From the NCBI RefSeq assembly GCF_014960965.1, contig NZ_CP063169.1, positions 4,249,581 to 4,313,580 on the forward strand: a stretch of DNA of 64,000 nt, given 5' to 3'. The notes beneath the pieces are model-generated. The model worked only from the letters and a program-made list of their open reading frames with translations. It made no database searches and was not told the origin of the DNA. How positions within the stretch are numbered: the stretch's first letter is position 1; the number at the start of each line of letters is the position of its first letter. The stretch comes from Ruania alkalisoli. GTDB taxonomy: Bacteria; Actinomycetota; Actinomycetes; Actinomycetales; Beutenbergiaceae. Below, piece after piece: positions 24,234 to 33,246 of the stretch. The position numbers were made by a program, and so were the translations under genes.

Positions 24234-24552
24234 CGTGAACCACCTCCTCAGCTACCCTTCGCGCGGTATCTGAAGTAGATCATCGACCACCGACATCGAA
24301 CGGATGTCGCACACGGCACCCGCGTTCCTGGGCCCAAAGCACGGGCTACGGAGCTGGTGAATAGGGTCCGGTCCAGCCGTGGCCACGCCAAGCGTCAGGT
24401 GCCCGCAAAGGCGGCACCTGCCAACCACATCAGCGAGGGTGACATCGGCCCGCCATGTGGTTGCACGCCCATGCGATCAGAACGGACATCCAAGTATCGG
24501 CTTGCGAGGCAAGACCTCCCCCGCGTCCGTACTGCCGCGTATCCTGCACCGC
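24234..24552. other. 319-bp intergenic region between divergent genes
   Basis: Holds the ribosome site of the DUF222-HNH gene, a perfect inverted repeat CGACATC-N5-GATGTCG (24291-24309), and a -10-like TATCCT (24540-24545) exactly 7 bases before the GH43-like start. I see no convincing small gene, RNA or terminator in the rest. Confidence 0.6.
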
Positions 24553-25452
24553 ATGCCCCGCCTGGCCGAGATCCAGATCCGCGACCCCTTCGTGCTCCCA
24601 ACCCCTGACGGCGAGTACTACCTCTACGGCAGTACCGACGCGAACATCTGGTCCGGTCCGGGCACCGGATTCGACACCTATCGCTCCACGGACCTCGAAC
24701 ACTGGGAAGGCCCGATCCCGGCCTTCCGGCCGCCGCCCGGGTTCGTGGGGACCACCCAGTTCTGGGCTCCTGAGGTGTACGCCTATCGCGGTCGCTACGT
24801 CATGTTCGCCACGGTGAACGGCCCGGAGGTGATGCGGGGAACGCACGCACTCATCGCCGATACGCCCGCCGGCCCGTTCCAGCCGCACAGCGACGGTGCG
24901 CTGACGCCGCCAGCATGGCAGTGCCTGGACGGCACGCTGTTTGTGGATGCCGACGGCGACCCGTGGATGGTCTTCTGCCAGGAGTGGCAGCAGGTGCACG
25001 ACGGGGGGATGCACGCGGTACGCCTGACGCCGGATCTGCGTGCAGCCGCCGGCCGCCCACAGTTCCTCTTCAACGCGTCCGAGGCGCCGTGGGCACGTGA
25101 CCTGCGGCCCAGCATGACGGCGGAGAAGGCGGCCACGTACCGGTTCGCGTGCTACGTCACCGACGGCCCTTTCCTGCACCGCACGCCGGATGGGACTCTG
25201 CTGATGCTGTGGTCCACGATGGGCGCGACCGGGTACACGATGGGACTGGCCCGTTCGAGCAGTGGGCACGTGACCGGGCCGTGGGAACAGCTCGCCGAGC
25301 CCCTGTGGGACCGCGACGGCGGGCACGGCATGGTGCTGCGCACCCACGACGGGCGCCTGCTCGTCACCTGGCACGAGCCGAATGACACGCCGAACGAGCG
25401 CGCCGTGCTCCGCGAGATCGTCGAGGACGGCGGCCGGTTCCGCCTGGTGTGA
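24553..25452 (+). CDS. GH43-like glycosidase
   Basis: 299 aa five-bladed propeller-type protein of the GH43/GH62/GH117-like clan. The opening RDPFVL supplies the presumed general base (Asp11), DGTLFVDADGDPW carries the modulator Asp126, and the third key position, usually Glu in an EGP motif, reads TDGPFLHR (Asp204). No signal peptide is seen, so it would act inside the cell on imported oligosaccharides such as arabinosides or xylosides; the substrate is unproven. ATG 24553 lies 7 bases after TATCCT, which supports this start over longer upstream reading. Confidence 0.82.
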   Translation: MPRLAEIQIRDPFVLPTPDGEYYLYGSTDANIWSGPGTGFDTYRSTDLEHWEGPIPAFRPPPGFVGTTQFWAPEVYAYRGRYVMFATVNGPEVMRGTHALIADTPAGPFQPHSDGALTPPAWQCLDGTLFVDADGDPWMVFCQEWQQVHDGGMHAVRLTPDLRAAAGRPQFLFNASEAPWARDLRPSMTAEKAATYRFACYVTDGPFLHRTPDGTLLMLWSTMGATGYTMGLARSSSGHVTGPWEQLAEPLWDRDGGHGMVLRTHDGRLLVTWHEPNDTPNERAVLREIVEDGGRFRLV

Positions 25453-25556
25453 GAGGACCGCCTCCCTCGCCGGCGGCCATCTGCACATCCCGCACACCCG
25501 CGCACATCCTGACGCGCCCCTGCACACCTCCGTACGCCGCCGCATCCGTGATGCAC

Positions 25557-25587
25557 TTGACTTTGACGCAACGTCAACGTCGAGACT
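25557..25587 (+). promoter_or_regulatory. MerR-type promoter/operator of TipA-like gene
   Basis: TTGACT (25557-25562) is followed at once by the perfect palindrome TTGACG-CAA-CGTCAA (25563-25577); a weak -10 GAGACT (25582-25587) gives a 19-bp spacer, the stretched spacing typical of MerR-activated promoters. It precedes the MerR gene by 28 bp, suggesting autoactivation. Confidence 0.7.
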
Positions 25588-25615
25588 CATGTGCGTTCGA
25601 ACCGAAGGGAGCATC

Positions 25616-26374
25616 ATGACCGAGATGACCGAGTGGTCCATGCACGAGATCACCCGTGCCACCGGCACAACGAGCCGCACGCTGCGCCACTACGACCAGA
25701 TCGGCCTGCTCCCCCCGGCGCGGATCGGTGCCAACGGGTACCGGTACTACGACACCGACGCGCTCGTGCGGCTGCAGCGCATTCTGCTGCTGCGCGAGCT
25801 CGGGCTCTCGCTGCCCGCCATCGCCGAGGTGCTGGCGGGAGATCAGAGTGAGGCCGAGGCCCTGCGTACCCATCTGGAGCTGCTCGAACTCGAGCGCAGC
25901 CGGCTGGAACGCCGGATCGCGTCGGTGCGCACCACGTTGACCAAGAGAGAAGGAGGTGAACATCTCATGGCATCAGAGATGTTCGACGGTTTCGACCATA
26001 CCCAGTACGAGAACGAAGTCACCGAGCGCTGGGGGCGCGAGGCCTGGCAGTCCAGCGACACCTGGTGGCGATCGCTCTCCGCTCAGGAGAAGGCTGCGTT
26101 CCAGGCCGAGCAGGAGCAGATCGCCGCCGGCTTCATCGCTGCTCACGAGGCCGGTACTGCACCGGACTCGGCCGAGGTCGCCGAGCTGTGCCGGCGTCAT
26201 CACCTGTGGCTGGGTCAGTCAGTGAGCACAGTGAGCAAGGCGTATTACCTCGGCTTGGCCGACATGTACGTCGCCGACCCACGGTTCGGGAAGAACTACG
26301 GGGGCTCTGACGGCGCGGAGTACGTGCGCGAGGCGATGCGTGCGTACGCCACAACCGCCGAGTTCACGCCGTAG
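25616..26374 (+). CDS. MerR regulator with TipAS antibiotic-recognition domain
   Basis: 252 aa. N-terminal MerR helix-turn-helix (about 8-75; HEITRATGTTSRTLRHYDQIGLL), a coiled-coil dimerisation helix (about 80-115), and a C-terminal TipAS domain (about 120-252) with YGGSDGAEYVREAM at its end. In TipA-type proteins this helical domain binds thiopeptides or other ligands and switches on the regulator's own promoter. The start has AAGGGAG. A MerR-style operator with a 19-bp spacer lies just upstream. No transporter or resistance gene sits beside it, so only autoregulation is supported. Confidence 0.93.
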   Translation: MTEMTEWSMHEITRATGTTSRTLRHYDQIGLLPPARIGANGYRYYDTDALVRLQRILLLRELGLSLPAIAEVLAGDQSEAEALRTHLELLELERSRLERRIASVRTTLTKREGGEHLMASEMFDGFDHTQYENEVTERWGREAWQSSDTWWRSLSAQEKAAFQAEQEQIAAGFIAAHEAGTAPDSAEVAELCRRHHLWLGQSVSTVSKAYYLGLADMYVADPRFGKNYGGSDGAEYVREAMRAYATTAEFTP

Positions 26375-26397
26375 CCGGACTCATCCCGCCATCCACC

Positions 26398-26458
26398 GCC
26401 GAACGCCGACGTGTGCGGCATCTTCTGAGCGCAGGACGTCGCACACGTCGCGTTCGGC
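26398..26458. repeat. Long inverted repeat after MerR gene
   Basis: Left arm 26398-26417 and right arm 26440-26458 pair over 19 bp with one bulged base, across a 22-base loop. It starts 24 bp after the MerR stop and could end its transcript, though no T-run follows. Confidence 0.75.
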
Positions 26459-26548
26459 AGCGGCGCGGCCGCGCGCGTGGATATCACGGCGGGTATGACT
26501 CGACCCGGCCGATCATCGAATCGTCCAGCCTCAGCACCGGATCATCCC

Positions 26549-26577
26549 TTCACTACCTCCACGGGGCTCCCTAGCAT
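26549..26577 (+). promoter_or_regulatory. Putative promoter of GH2 gene
   Basis: TTCACT (26549-26554), 17-bp spacer, TAGCAT (26572-26577), about 87 bp before the start codon. Four of six bases match consensus in each box. Confidence 0.5.
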
Positions 26578-26663
26578 CGACAGTGCCTCCTCGAGATGCC
26601 CCGGCACGGGTCATCGCTGCGCCTACATCTGGCCCTGACCTCCACCGCTGAAGGACGTGCTCC

Positions 26664-29525
26664 ATGCCTGACCACTCCCGCGCTCCCGAGCTCACCAGCG
26701 ACACCGAACCCATCGATCGGATCCTCGATCTGGCCGGTCGATGGGAATGCGCCCTCGACCGCGACGGCGTCGGCGAGCTCGAGCAGTGGTTCCGTCGCGA
26801 TCTTCCCGGCGAGTCCACAACGATCACCCTTCCCGGATCCGTCCAGCACCAGGGTCTCGGAGATCCCGTCACCGTCGACACCCCGTGGACCGGCGGCATC
26901 GTCGACCGCTCCTACTTCACGGACGACGTCTACGCCCCCTATCGCGAGCCTGGCAACATCGCCGTGCCGTTCTGGCTGCAGCCGCAGGTGTACTACCAGG
27001 GCGCAGCATGGTTCCAGCGTGAGATCCACGTGCCCGAGGACTGGCAGGACAGCCGGGTCGAGCTTGCGCTGGAACGCGTGCACTGGGAATCGACCGTCTG
27101 GGTCGACGACGACCGCATCGGTTCCGAACGAAGCCTGACGACGGCGCACCGGTTTGACCTGGGCGTGCTCTCCCCGGGCACCCACCGCCTCACGATCCGC
27201 GTCGACAACCGGGCCGTGGTCGACGTCGGCCCGAACGCGCACAGCGTTTCCGATCACACGCAGGGCAACTGGAACGGCGTTGTCGGGGCGCTGACCCTCA
27301 CCGCCCAGCCCGAGGCGAGGATCAGCCAGGTGCGGGTGTTCCCCGAACTCGCCACTCGCTCCGCCCTGGTGAAGGTGGACATCACCGCAGGCAGCCGCAG
27401 TGCTGGCACCGGGCGCGTCGAGGTCACCGCGCGTTGTCACCGCGCCACCGGCGCCACCGGCACCACCGACGTCGGCCCGGTCACCGCCGAGTTCGAGGCC
27501 GAATATGGCCGCGACCTGAGCGAGCGCGGTCTGACCGCCAGCGGCGCGCACGTGGACGTCCACCTGCCGCTCGGTGAGGACGCAGCCACCTGGGACGAGT
27601 TCGACCCGGCGTTGTACGAGGTCACAGTGCGACTCACCACCGAGATCCACGGCACCGAAAGCCGCGACACGGTCCGCACCACCTTCGGGCTGCGGGAGAT
27701 GGCGACCGACGGTACTCAGGTGACGATCAACGGCCGCCGGACCTTCATCCGCGGCACGCTCGAGTCTTGCGTCTTCCCGCTCACGGGCTACCCGCCCACC
27801 GACGTCGACTCGTGGCGCGAGATCGTCGCCACCGTGCAGGCGCACGGGCTCAACCTGCTGCGATTCCACTCCTGGTGCCCACCCGAGGCTGCCTTCGTCG
27901 CCGCCGACGAGGCAGGGCTCTACCTGCAGGTCGAGGGCCCGATCTGGGCGAACCAGGGCGCGGCCATCGGTGAGGGACGGCCCGTGGACGCCTTCCTGGC
28001 CGAGGAGACCCGGCGGATCCTGCGCGAGTACGGCAACCATCCCTCGTTCGTGATGATGGCGCACGGCAACGAGCCGGGCGGCCGTGACGTCGAGCACCTC
28101 GCCGCGTGGGTCGCCGGATGGCGCGCGCACGACCCGCGCCGTCTCTACACCTCCGGCGCGGGGTGGCCGGCGATTCCCGAGAACGACTTCGACAACATCC
28201 CCCACCCCCGAGCGCACCGCTGGGGCGAGGGGCTGCAGTCGCGCCTGAACGGCCGCCCACCGGAGACCGAGTCCGACTACACCGAATGGGTGCGTGATCG
28301 GCCCGTGATCAGTCACGAGATCGGGCAGTGGTGTGCCTACCCGGACTTCTCCGAGGTCGAGCGCTACACGGGCCTGATGCAGCCGAGGAACTTCGGCATC
28401 TTCGCCGACTTCCTGCGCGAGGCGGGGATGGCCGATCAGGCGGAGGAGTTCCTCCACGCCTCCGGCAAGCTGCAGGCGCTCTGCTACAAGGAGGACATCG
28501 AGGCGGCGCTGCGCACCGAGGGCTTCGGCGGCTTCCACCTGCTCGGACTGTCCGACTTCCCCGGCCAGGGCACTGCGCTGGTTGGGGTGCTCAACCCGTT
28601 CTGGGAGTCCAAGGGGTACTGCACCGCCGAGGAGTTCTCCCGCTTCTGCGGGCCGACCGTGCCGCTGGCACGCCTTCCCCGCCGCATCTGGGCCGCCGAC
28701 GAGCAGATCACCTTCGATGTTCAGGTAGCCCACTTCGGTCCCGCTCCCCTGCATGCGCAGGTGCGCTGGAGCCTGCGAGCCGACGACGGCGCGCCCCTGC
28801 TGGACGGTGTCGTCGCCGAGCAGGAGATCACTGTGGGCAACGGCACCCGGCTGGGGCCGGTGGTCGCGCCGGCCACTGGCCTGACCGCGCCTGCCAGGGT
28901 CACGCTGGTGGTCACGATCGCGGACTCCTCCGGTGCCGTGCACGAGAACGACTGGGACCTGTGGGTCTACCCTGCTGTCGACGTCGAACCGTCCGGGCTG
29001 GTGACCACGTCCGATGTGCAGCACGCCATCGACCGGGCTACAGCGGGCGAGGATGTGCTGCTCGAACTCACCCCGGAGAGCATCGGCAACGACATCGCGC
29101 TCGGGTTCACCCCGGTGTTCTGGAATACGGCGTGGACGAAGGGGCAGGCTCCCCACACCCTCGGCATCACCCACGATCCGACGCACCCGGTGTTCGGCGC
29201 TTTCCCGAGCGAGGGCCACACGTCCTGGCAGTGGTGGGAGCCGCTGCACGGCGCTCGTGCGATGCTGCTCGACGGCTTGCCAGGCTCGCTGCGCCCGCTC
29301 GTGCAGCCGATCGACACGTGGTTCGAGGCGCGCCGCCTGGGCTGCCTGGTCGAGGCCCGGCTCGGCGAGGGCAGGATCGTTGTCAGCTCGCTCAACCTCG
29401 ATCCGGGCGCCGACCGGCTCGCGGCCCGGCAACTGCGGGCCAGCCTCCTGGCCTACATCGGCGGGCCTGCGTTCGCGCCGACGGAGACCATCGACGCCGG
29501 TCAGCTCCGCAGTCTGCTGCGTTGA
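26664..29525 (+). CDS. Glycoside hydrolase family 2 enzyme
   Basis: 953 aa. GH2 layout: sugar-binding jelly-roll (about 20-215, with YYQGAAWFQREI and HWESTVWVD), an immunoglobulin-like domain (about 220-350), a TIM barrel (about 355-650) and C-terminal extra domains (to 953). The acid/base is Glu470 in HGNEPGG and the nucleophile Glu552 in SHEIGQW. No signal peptide, so it is probably cytoplasmic and handles oligosaccharides brought in by the convergent ABC system. GH2 covers beta-galactosidase, beta-glucuronidase, beta-mannosidase and others; specificity cannot be read here. A convergent importer operon lies beyond a perfect hairpin. Confidence 0.93.
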   Translation: MPDHSRAPELTSDTEPIDRILDLAGRWECALDRDGVGELEQWFRRDLPGESTTITLPGSVQHQGLGDPVTVDTPWTGGIVDRSYFTDDVYAPYREPGNIAVPFWLQPQVYYQGAAWFQREIHVPEDWQDSRVELALERVHWESTVWVDDDRIGSERSLTTAHRFDLGVLSPGTHRLTIRVDNRAVVDVGPNAHSVSDHTQGNWNGVVGALTLTAQPEARISQVRVFPELATRSALVKVDITAGSRSAGTGRVEVTARCHRATGATGTTDVGPVTAEFEAEYGRDLSERGLTASGAHVDVHLPLGEDAATWDEFDPALYEVTVRLTTEIHGTESRDTVRTTFGLREMATDGTQVTINGRRTFIRGTLESCVFPLTGYPPTDVDSWREIVATVQAHGLNLLRFHSWCPPEAAFVAADEAGLYLQVEGPIWANQGAAIGEGRPVDAFLAEETRRILREYGNHPSFVMMAHGNEPGGRDVEHLAAWVAGWRAHDPRRLYTSGAGWPAIPENDFDNIPHPRAHRWGEGLQSRLNGRPPETESDYTEWVRDRPVISHEIGQWCAYPDFSEVERYTGLMQPRNFGIFADFLREAGMADQAEEFLHASGKLQALCYKEDIEAALRTEGFGGFHLLGLSDFPGQGTALVGVLNPFWESKGYCTAEEFSRFCGPTVPLARLPRRIWAADEQITFDVQVAHFGPAPLHAQVRWSLRADDGAPLLDGVVAEQEITVGNGTRLGPVVAPATGLTAPARVTLVVTIADSSGAVHENDWDLWVYPAVDVEPSGLVTTSDVQHAIDRATAGEDVLLELTPESIGNDIALGFTPVFWNTAWTKGQAPHTLGITHDPTHPVFGAFPSEGHTSWQWWEPLHGARAMLLDGLPGSLRPLVQPIDTWFEARRLGCLVEARLGEGRIVVSSLNLDPGADRLAARQLRASLLAYIGGPAFAPTETIDAGQLRSLLR

Positions 29526-29526
29526 C

Positions 29527-29590
29527 GCAGCGAAATCCCTCGTCGTTCTGGTTGCTGCGCCGTGACCAGAACGACGAGGGATTTCGCTGC
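29527..29590. terminator. Bidirectional terminator, perfect 26-bp inverted repeat
   Basis: Arms 29527-29552 and 29565-29590 are exact reverse complements over 26 bp with a 12-base loop. It starts 2 bp after the GH2 stop and ends 15 bp before the stop of the convergent permease gene. The symmetric stem would form in both transcripts. Confidence 0.88.
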
Positions 29591-29605
29591 TGGGGGTGTT
29601 GCGGC

Positions 29606-30511
29606 CTAACCCTTCACCGAACCCGAAGTCAGGCCACGGACGAAGAACCGCTGCAGGAAGAAGAACACCAGGATCGGCAAGGCCATCGAGAAGAAGGCGC
29701 CGGCCGAGAGGAGTTCCTCGCCCTGGCCTTGGGTACCGAGCAGCTGCTGTAGCTGCACGATGACCGTGGCGTTCGAGGGGGCCAGGAACAACTTGGCGAT
29801 GAGCAGGTCGTTCCACACCCACAGGAACTGCAGCGTCGCGAACGCAGCGATCGCCGGCATCGCCATCGGCGCCACCAGCAGCCAGAAGGTCTGATAATGG
29901 CTGGCGCCGTCGATCTTGGCCGACTCGACTACCGAATACGGCAGCGTCGACATGTAGTTGCGCAAGGTGTACACGCACAGCGGCATCCCGAACCCGGTGT
30001 GCAGCAGCCACGTGGCCACGAACTCACCCGAGATCCCGATCCCGTTCGGCCCGAGCATGTTCAGCATCGGCTGGAATGCCACCTGGATCGGCACCACCAT
30101 CACGCCAACGATGATCACGAACAGCGTCTCCTTGAACCTGAAGTCCAGGAAGGTGAACGCATAGGCGGCGAATGCAGCGAACATGATCGGCAGGATCGTC
30201 GCCGGCACGGCCACGACGACGGTGTTGAGGAAACCGACGCCCATATCTGCCGCACCGGTGAAGACCCCGACGTAGTTGTCCCAGGTCCACCCCTGGCCGA
30301 ACGGGTCGGTGAAGACCGTCCACCAGCCGCTGCTGACGATGTCATCCCGGCTGCGCAGCGAATTGATCAGCAGCCCGAGAGTGGGGATCGACCAGAGGAT
30401 CGCCAGCAGGACCGTGACGATGATGGAGGTCCAACTGCGGGGACGACCGTCCTTCATGTAGGAGGGCTGACGCTTGGGCTTGGCCCTGGAGACCTGAGCG
30501 GTGGCGGTCAT
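29606..30511 (-). CDS. Carbohydrate ABC transporter permease, MalG type
   Basis: 301 aa, six membrane helices. The EAA loop that contacts the ATPase reads SAKIDGASHYQTFW (about residues 197-210). Third gene of an importer operon after a lipoprotein and a MalF-type permease; its ATG overlaps the previous stop (ATGA). The operon contains no ATPase gene; in actinobacteria a shared MsiK-type ATPase often serves such importers (established for Streptomyces). Confidence 0.94.
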   Translation of the reverse strand: MTATAQVSRAKPKRQPSYMKDGRPRSWTSIIVTVLLAILWSIPTLGLLINSLRSRDDIVSSGWWTVFTDPFGQGWTWDNYVGVFTGAADMGVGFLNTVVVAVPATILPIMFAAFAAYAFTFLDFRFKETLFVIIVGVMVVPIQVAFQPMLNMLGPNGIGISGEFVATWLLHTGFGMPLCVYTLRNYMSTLPYSVVESAKIDGASHYQTFWLLVAPMAMPAIAAFATLQFLWVWNDLLIAKLFLAPSNATVIVQLQQLLGTQGQGEELLSAGAFFSMALPILVFFFLQRFFVRGLTSGSVKG

Positions 30512-31632
30512 CGCGCCGCCTCCTTCCGGTAGTGCCGCACCTGATAGATCAGGATCGGCGTCACAAGGATCAGCAGCACCACCACGATCGCGGACGCCCG
30601 GCCGGCGCGCTGGAAGGTGAACAACTCCTGGAAGAAGAGGTTGGCGATCACGTTCGTGCTGGCCTGACCGTTGGTGAGCACGTAGATGATGTCGAAGACC
30701 TTCAGCACCAGGATCGTCACGGTGATGAAGACGGTGATCATCGTGCCCTTGATCTGCGGGACGATCACGCGGAAGAACACCTGCGCCTCGTTCGCACCAT
30801 CCATACGGGCCGCTTCCAGCGTCTCCTCCGGAACGCCCTTGATCCCCCCGGAAAGCAGGATCATGGCGAATCCGGCCTGCATCCAGATGAGGATCACCAT
30901 CATCAGGAACGAGTTCAACCGCAGTGTGTCCACCCGGATCCAGTTCTGCGCGTCCCCGCCCAGACCTGTGACGATCGAGTTCAGCAGCCCGACGTCAGGA
31001 TTGGGGCTGTAGATCTGGATTGCCCAGATCGTCGACGCCGCCACGAACGAGATAGCCATCGGCAGGAAGATGAAGCTCTTGGCAACCTTCTCTCCCTGCG
31101 CCGAGAGCCGGTCCGCGAACAAGGCGACGACTAGACCGACAACGACCGTGACAGCTGGCACGACGATCAACCACAGAGCGTTGTTGGTCAGCGACAGCCA
31201 GAACTCGCCGCTGCCGAAGATCGCGACGTAATTGTCGAATCCGACATAGGCGGTGCTGTCGTTGTTCGCGAAACTGTAGTTGACGGTCTGCACCGTCGGG
31301 TAGACCAGCACCAAACCCAGCAGGAAGAAGGAGGGGAATACGAAGACGTAGGGGATGACACCCTCGGAGAAGCGCTGCGGAAGCCCCTCGATGAAGACGT
31401 TCACGAAGTAGAACAGCAGTGCTGCTCCCCCGACACCGGCGATCATGCCGATCACGGCCATCAGGAGCCGGTTGTCGAAGAACCACTCCGGGTAGTACGC
31501 CAGCGCGAGGAAGACGTTCGCGGCGGCCCACGCGACGACGACCGCGCCGATGACACCTACGACGATTCGCGCCGGACGGGCCCCACCAACCTTGCGCGGA
31601 GGCGACTCCGCCGGCGCGACGGTGGCGGTCAC
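30508..31632 (-). CDS. Carbohydrate ABC transporter permease, MalF type
   Basis: 374 aa, about eight membrane helices, with an extended N-terminus carrying two extra helices (about 20-85) before the MalF-type core beginning near VIPYVFVFPSFF. The EAA loop reads ETLEAARMDGANEAQ. The start overlaps the lipoprotein stop and the end overlaps the MalG-type start, both by 4 bp, so the three genes form one coupled operon. It should pair with the next permease to form the membrane channel. Confidence 0.94.
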   Translation of the reverse strand: MTATVAPAESPPRKVGGARPARIVVGVIGAVVVAWAAANVFLALAYYPEWFFDNRLLMAVIGMIAGVGGAALLFYFVNVFIEGLPQRFSEGVIPYVFVFPSFFLLGLVLVYPTVQTVNYSFANNDSTAYVGFDNYVAIFGSGEFWLSLTNNALWLIVVPAVTVVVGLVVALFADRLSAQGEKVAKSFIFLPMAISFVAASTIWAIQIYSPNPDVGLLNSIVTGLGGDAQNWIRVDTLRLNSFLMMVILIWMQAGFAMILLSGGIKGVPEETLEAARMDGANEAQVFFRVIVPQIKGTMITVFITVTILVLKVFDIIYVLTNGQASTNVIANLFFQELFTFQRAGRASAIVVVLLILVTPILIYQVRHYRKEAAR

Positions 31633-32987
31633 GAGTCCTCTCCCTCGCCTACCGGCCAGCTCTCCTCGATCGCGGTCGTGACATCCTCGGCCGAGGCACC
31701 GTTCACCCAGTCGACCATGCCCGTCCAGAAGGTCCCGCCACCGACGGCGTTCGGCATCAGGTCCGATCCGTCGAAGCGGAAGACATCCGCGTCAGCGACG
31801 ATCTCAGCGGTTCGCCGGGTGAGCTCGTCCGGGTAGAGGCTGGCATCGAAGGTGGAGTGCGGGGAGAGCCACCCGCCGGCCTGCGCCCACGGACCACCGA
31901 ACGAGTCCGACGTGAGGAACTGCATGACGGAGATCGAGTCAGGGTCGTCACCGTTCATCAGAGCGGCGAGGTCGCCACCACCGAGGATCGGCTGGTCGGT
32001 GTAGTCACCGGATGCCGACCGCGGGAACACGAACAGACCCACCTCGGAGTCCAGGTTCGCCTGAATCTCCGAGGGCATGAAGCCGGTGATGAAATTGCCC
32101 TGTCGCTCCATCAGGCACTCGGCCGGCTCCTCGAACGCGGGCAGGATCGCCTCACTGAACGGCACGGCGAGCACGTTCGACGGCCCACCCAGCACGTTCC
32201 CGTCCTCGAAGATCAGATCGCCGTAGGCATCGAAGGCCTCGATCACCCGGGGGTCGTTGAACGGGATCTCGTGCGAGGTCCACTGGTCATACACCTCCGG
32301 ACCGTGCAGCCGGAGCATGTACTCCTCGATCCAGTCCGTACCGACCCATCCGGTGGCCTGGTCCGACTCCCACCCCATGCACCACGGCGCCACGCCGTCG
32401 TCGCGGATCTGCTGGGCGATATCGGCGAGGTCGTCCAGGGTCTCCGGCTCGGTGCTGTAACCGCCTGCCGCGTACGCATCCTGCGGATACCAGACGAGCG
32501 ACTTCACCGCCATGCGCATCGGAGCCCCGTAGACACGCCCGTCCTCGTCGGTCGCTGCGTCCAGGAATCCCGGGACCAGCGTCTCCTCGAGCGAGGCCAT
32601 GTCGAGATAGAGGTCAACCGGCTGGACTGCGTCTGCCGCAGCCTGTTCCATCAGGCCACCCGGCTGCGGGAAGATCGCGACGTCCGGCGCCTGGCCGGAG
32701 CCGGTCCGAGCCCGGATGGTGTTCGTGAAGTCCTGGTCCGAGGTGTATTCGACGTCGATACCGGTCCGTTCTTCGAACTCTTCGAGCGAGGCGTTGAATG
32801 CCTCAGCCTCCGCGCCGCCGAACGCTCCCAGGATCGTCACGACCCCGTCGCTGTCCGTCTCAGCATTGTCCGGTCCGAATCCGCTGCCACTGCCACTGCC
32901 GGGCTGCTGCAGGCACCCAGCAAGCAGCAGCGCTCCCGTCGCGGCGAGACTGGTCGCCGCAACCTTCCGGCGCATGCACTGCGTCAT
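31629..32987 (-). CDS. ABC transporter sugar-binding lipoprotein
   Basis: 452 aa. Signal peptide with lipobox LLLAGC (Cys25), a Gly/Ser-rich linker, then a family 1 solute-binding fold (EEFEERTGIDVEYTSDQDFTN; APDVAIFPQPGGL). ATG 32987 is preceded by AAGGAG with a 7-base gap; an earlier in-frame codon at 33068 has no such site. First gene of the importer. The segment ALMNGDDPDSISVMQFL and later WAQAGGWLSPH resemble alpha-glucoside-type binding proteins, but the ligand is unproven. Confidence 0.93.
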   Translation of the reverse strand: MTQCMRRKVAATSLAATGALLLAGCLQQPGSGSGSGFGPDNAETDSDGVVTILGAFGGAEAEAFNASLEEFEERTGIDVEYTSDQDFTNTIRARTGSGQAPDVAIFPQPGGLMEQAAADAVQPVDLYLDMASLEETLVPGFLDAATDEDGRVYGAPMRMAVKSLVWYPQDAYAAGGYSTEPETLDDLADIAQQIRDDGVAPWCMGWESDQATGWVGTDWIEEYMLRLHGPEVYDQWTSHEIPFNDPRVIEAFDAYGDLIFEDGNVLGGPSNVLAVPFSEAILPAFEEPAECLMERQGNFITGFMPSEIQANLDSEVGLFVFPRSASGDYTDQPILGGGDLAALMNGDDPDSISVMQFLTSDSFGGPWAQAGGWLSPHSTFDASLYPDELTRRTAEIVADADVFRFDGSDLMPNAVGGGTFWTGMVDWVNGASAEDVTTAIEESWPVGEGEDS

Positions 32988-33093
32988 CTGCAGACTCCTT
33001 CGTCCGATTCGGTAGGCCACCATGGCCCACCTGTGCTGCAGGCTAACCCCGACACAGCCGATCGGCATGGTGAATGCGGCAGACGGTAGGGCC

Positions 33094-33126
33094 GTTGCAC
33101 AATCGCAACATTCCCCCGATTGCGAT
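33094..33126. promoter_or_regulatory. Inverted repeats upstream of importer operon
   Basis: GTTGC-N6-GCAAC (33094-33109) overlaps ATCGCAA (33102-33108), which is inverted as TTGCGAT (33120-33126). They lie 107-139 bp upstream of the lipoprotein start and are a candidate operator; no regulator gene for this operon is in the window. Confidence 0.5.
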
Positions 33127-33164
33127 GTTCGCGCTCACATTCAGGGTGATGCGCACACACGAAA

Positions 33165-33200
33165 CGGGCGACGGCGGAAGGTGAGTTCCGCCGTCGCCCG
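33165..33200 (-). terminator. Terminator of lpd
   Basis: Perfect 15-bp stem (33165-33179 with 33186-33200) and a 6-base loop, 46 bp after the lpd stop on the minus strand, followed there by GTTTCGT. A good intrinsic terminator for this strand. Confidence 0.85.
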
Positions 33201-33246
33201 CCTGCGTTGACATGAGGGCGCGTGAGCGCCCGACTGACCGGACTGA

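Noticed and set aside
22536-24278. 580-codon open frame on the plus strand
   Set aside because: Antisense shadow of the DUF222-HNH gene, with no domain and compositionally unlike a protein (many Arg, His, Gly).
26571-30011. 1,146-codon open frame on the minus strand
   Set aside because: It is antisense to the GH2 gene over nearly its whole length, lacks any recognisable domain, and reads through the terminator hairpin; GC-rich DNA often leaves such frames open.
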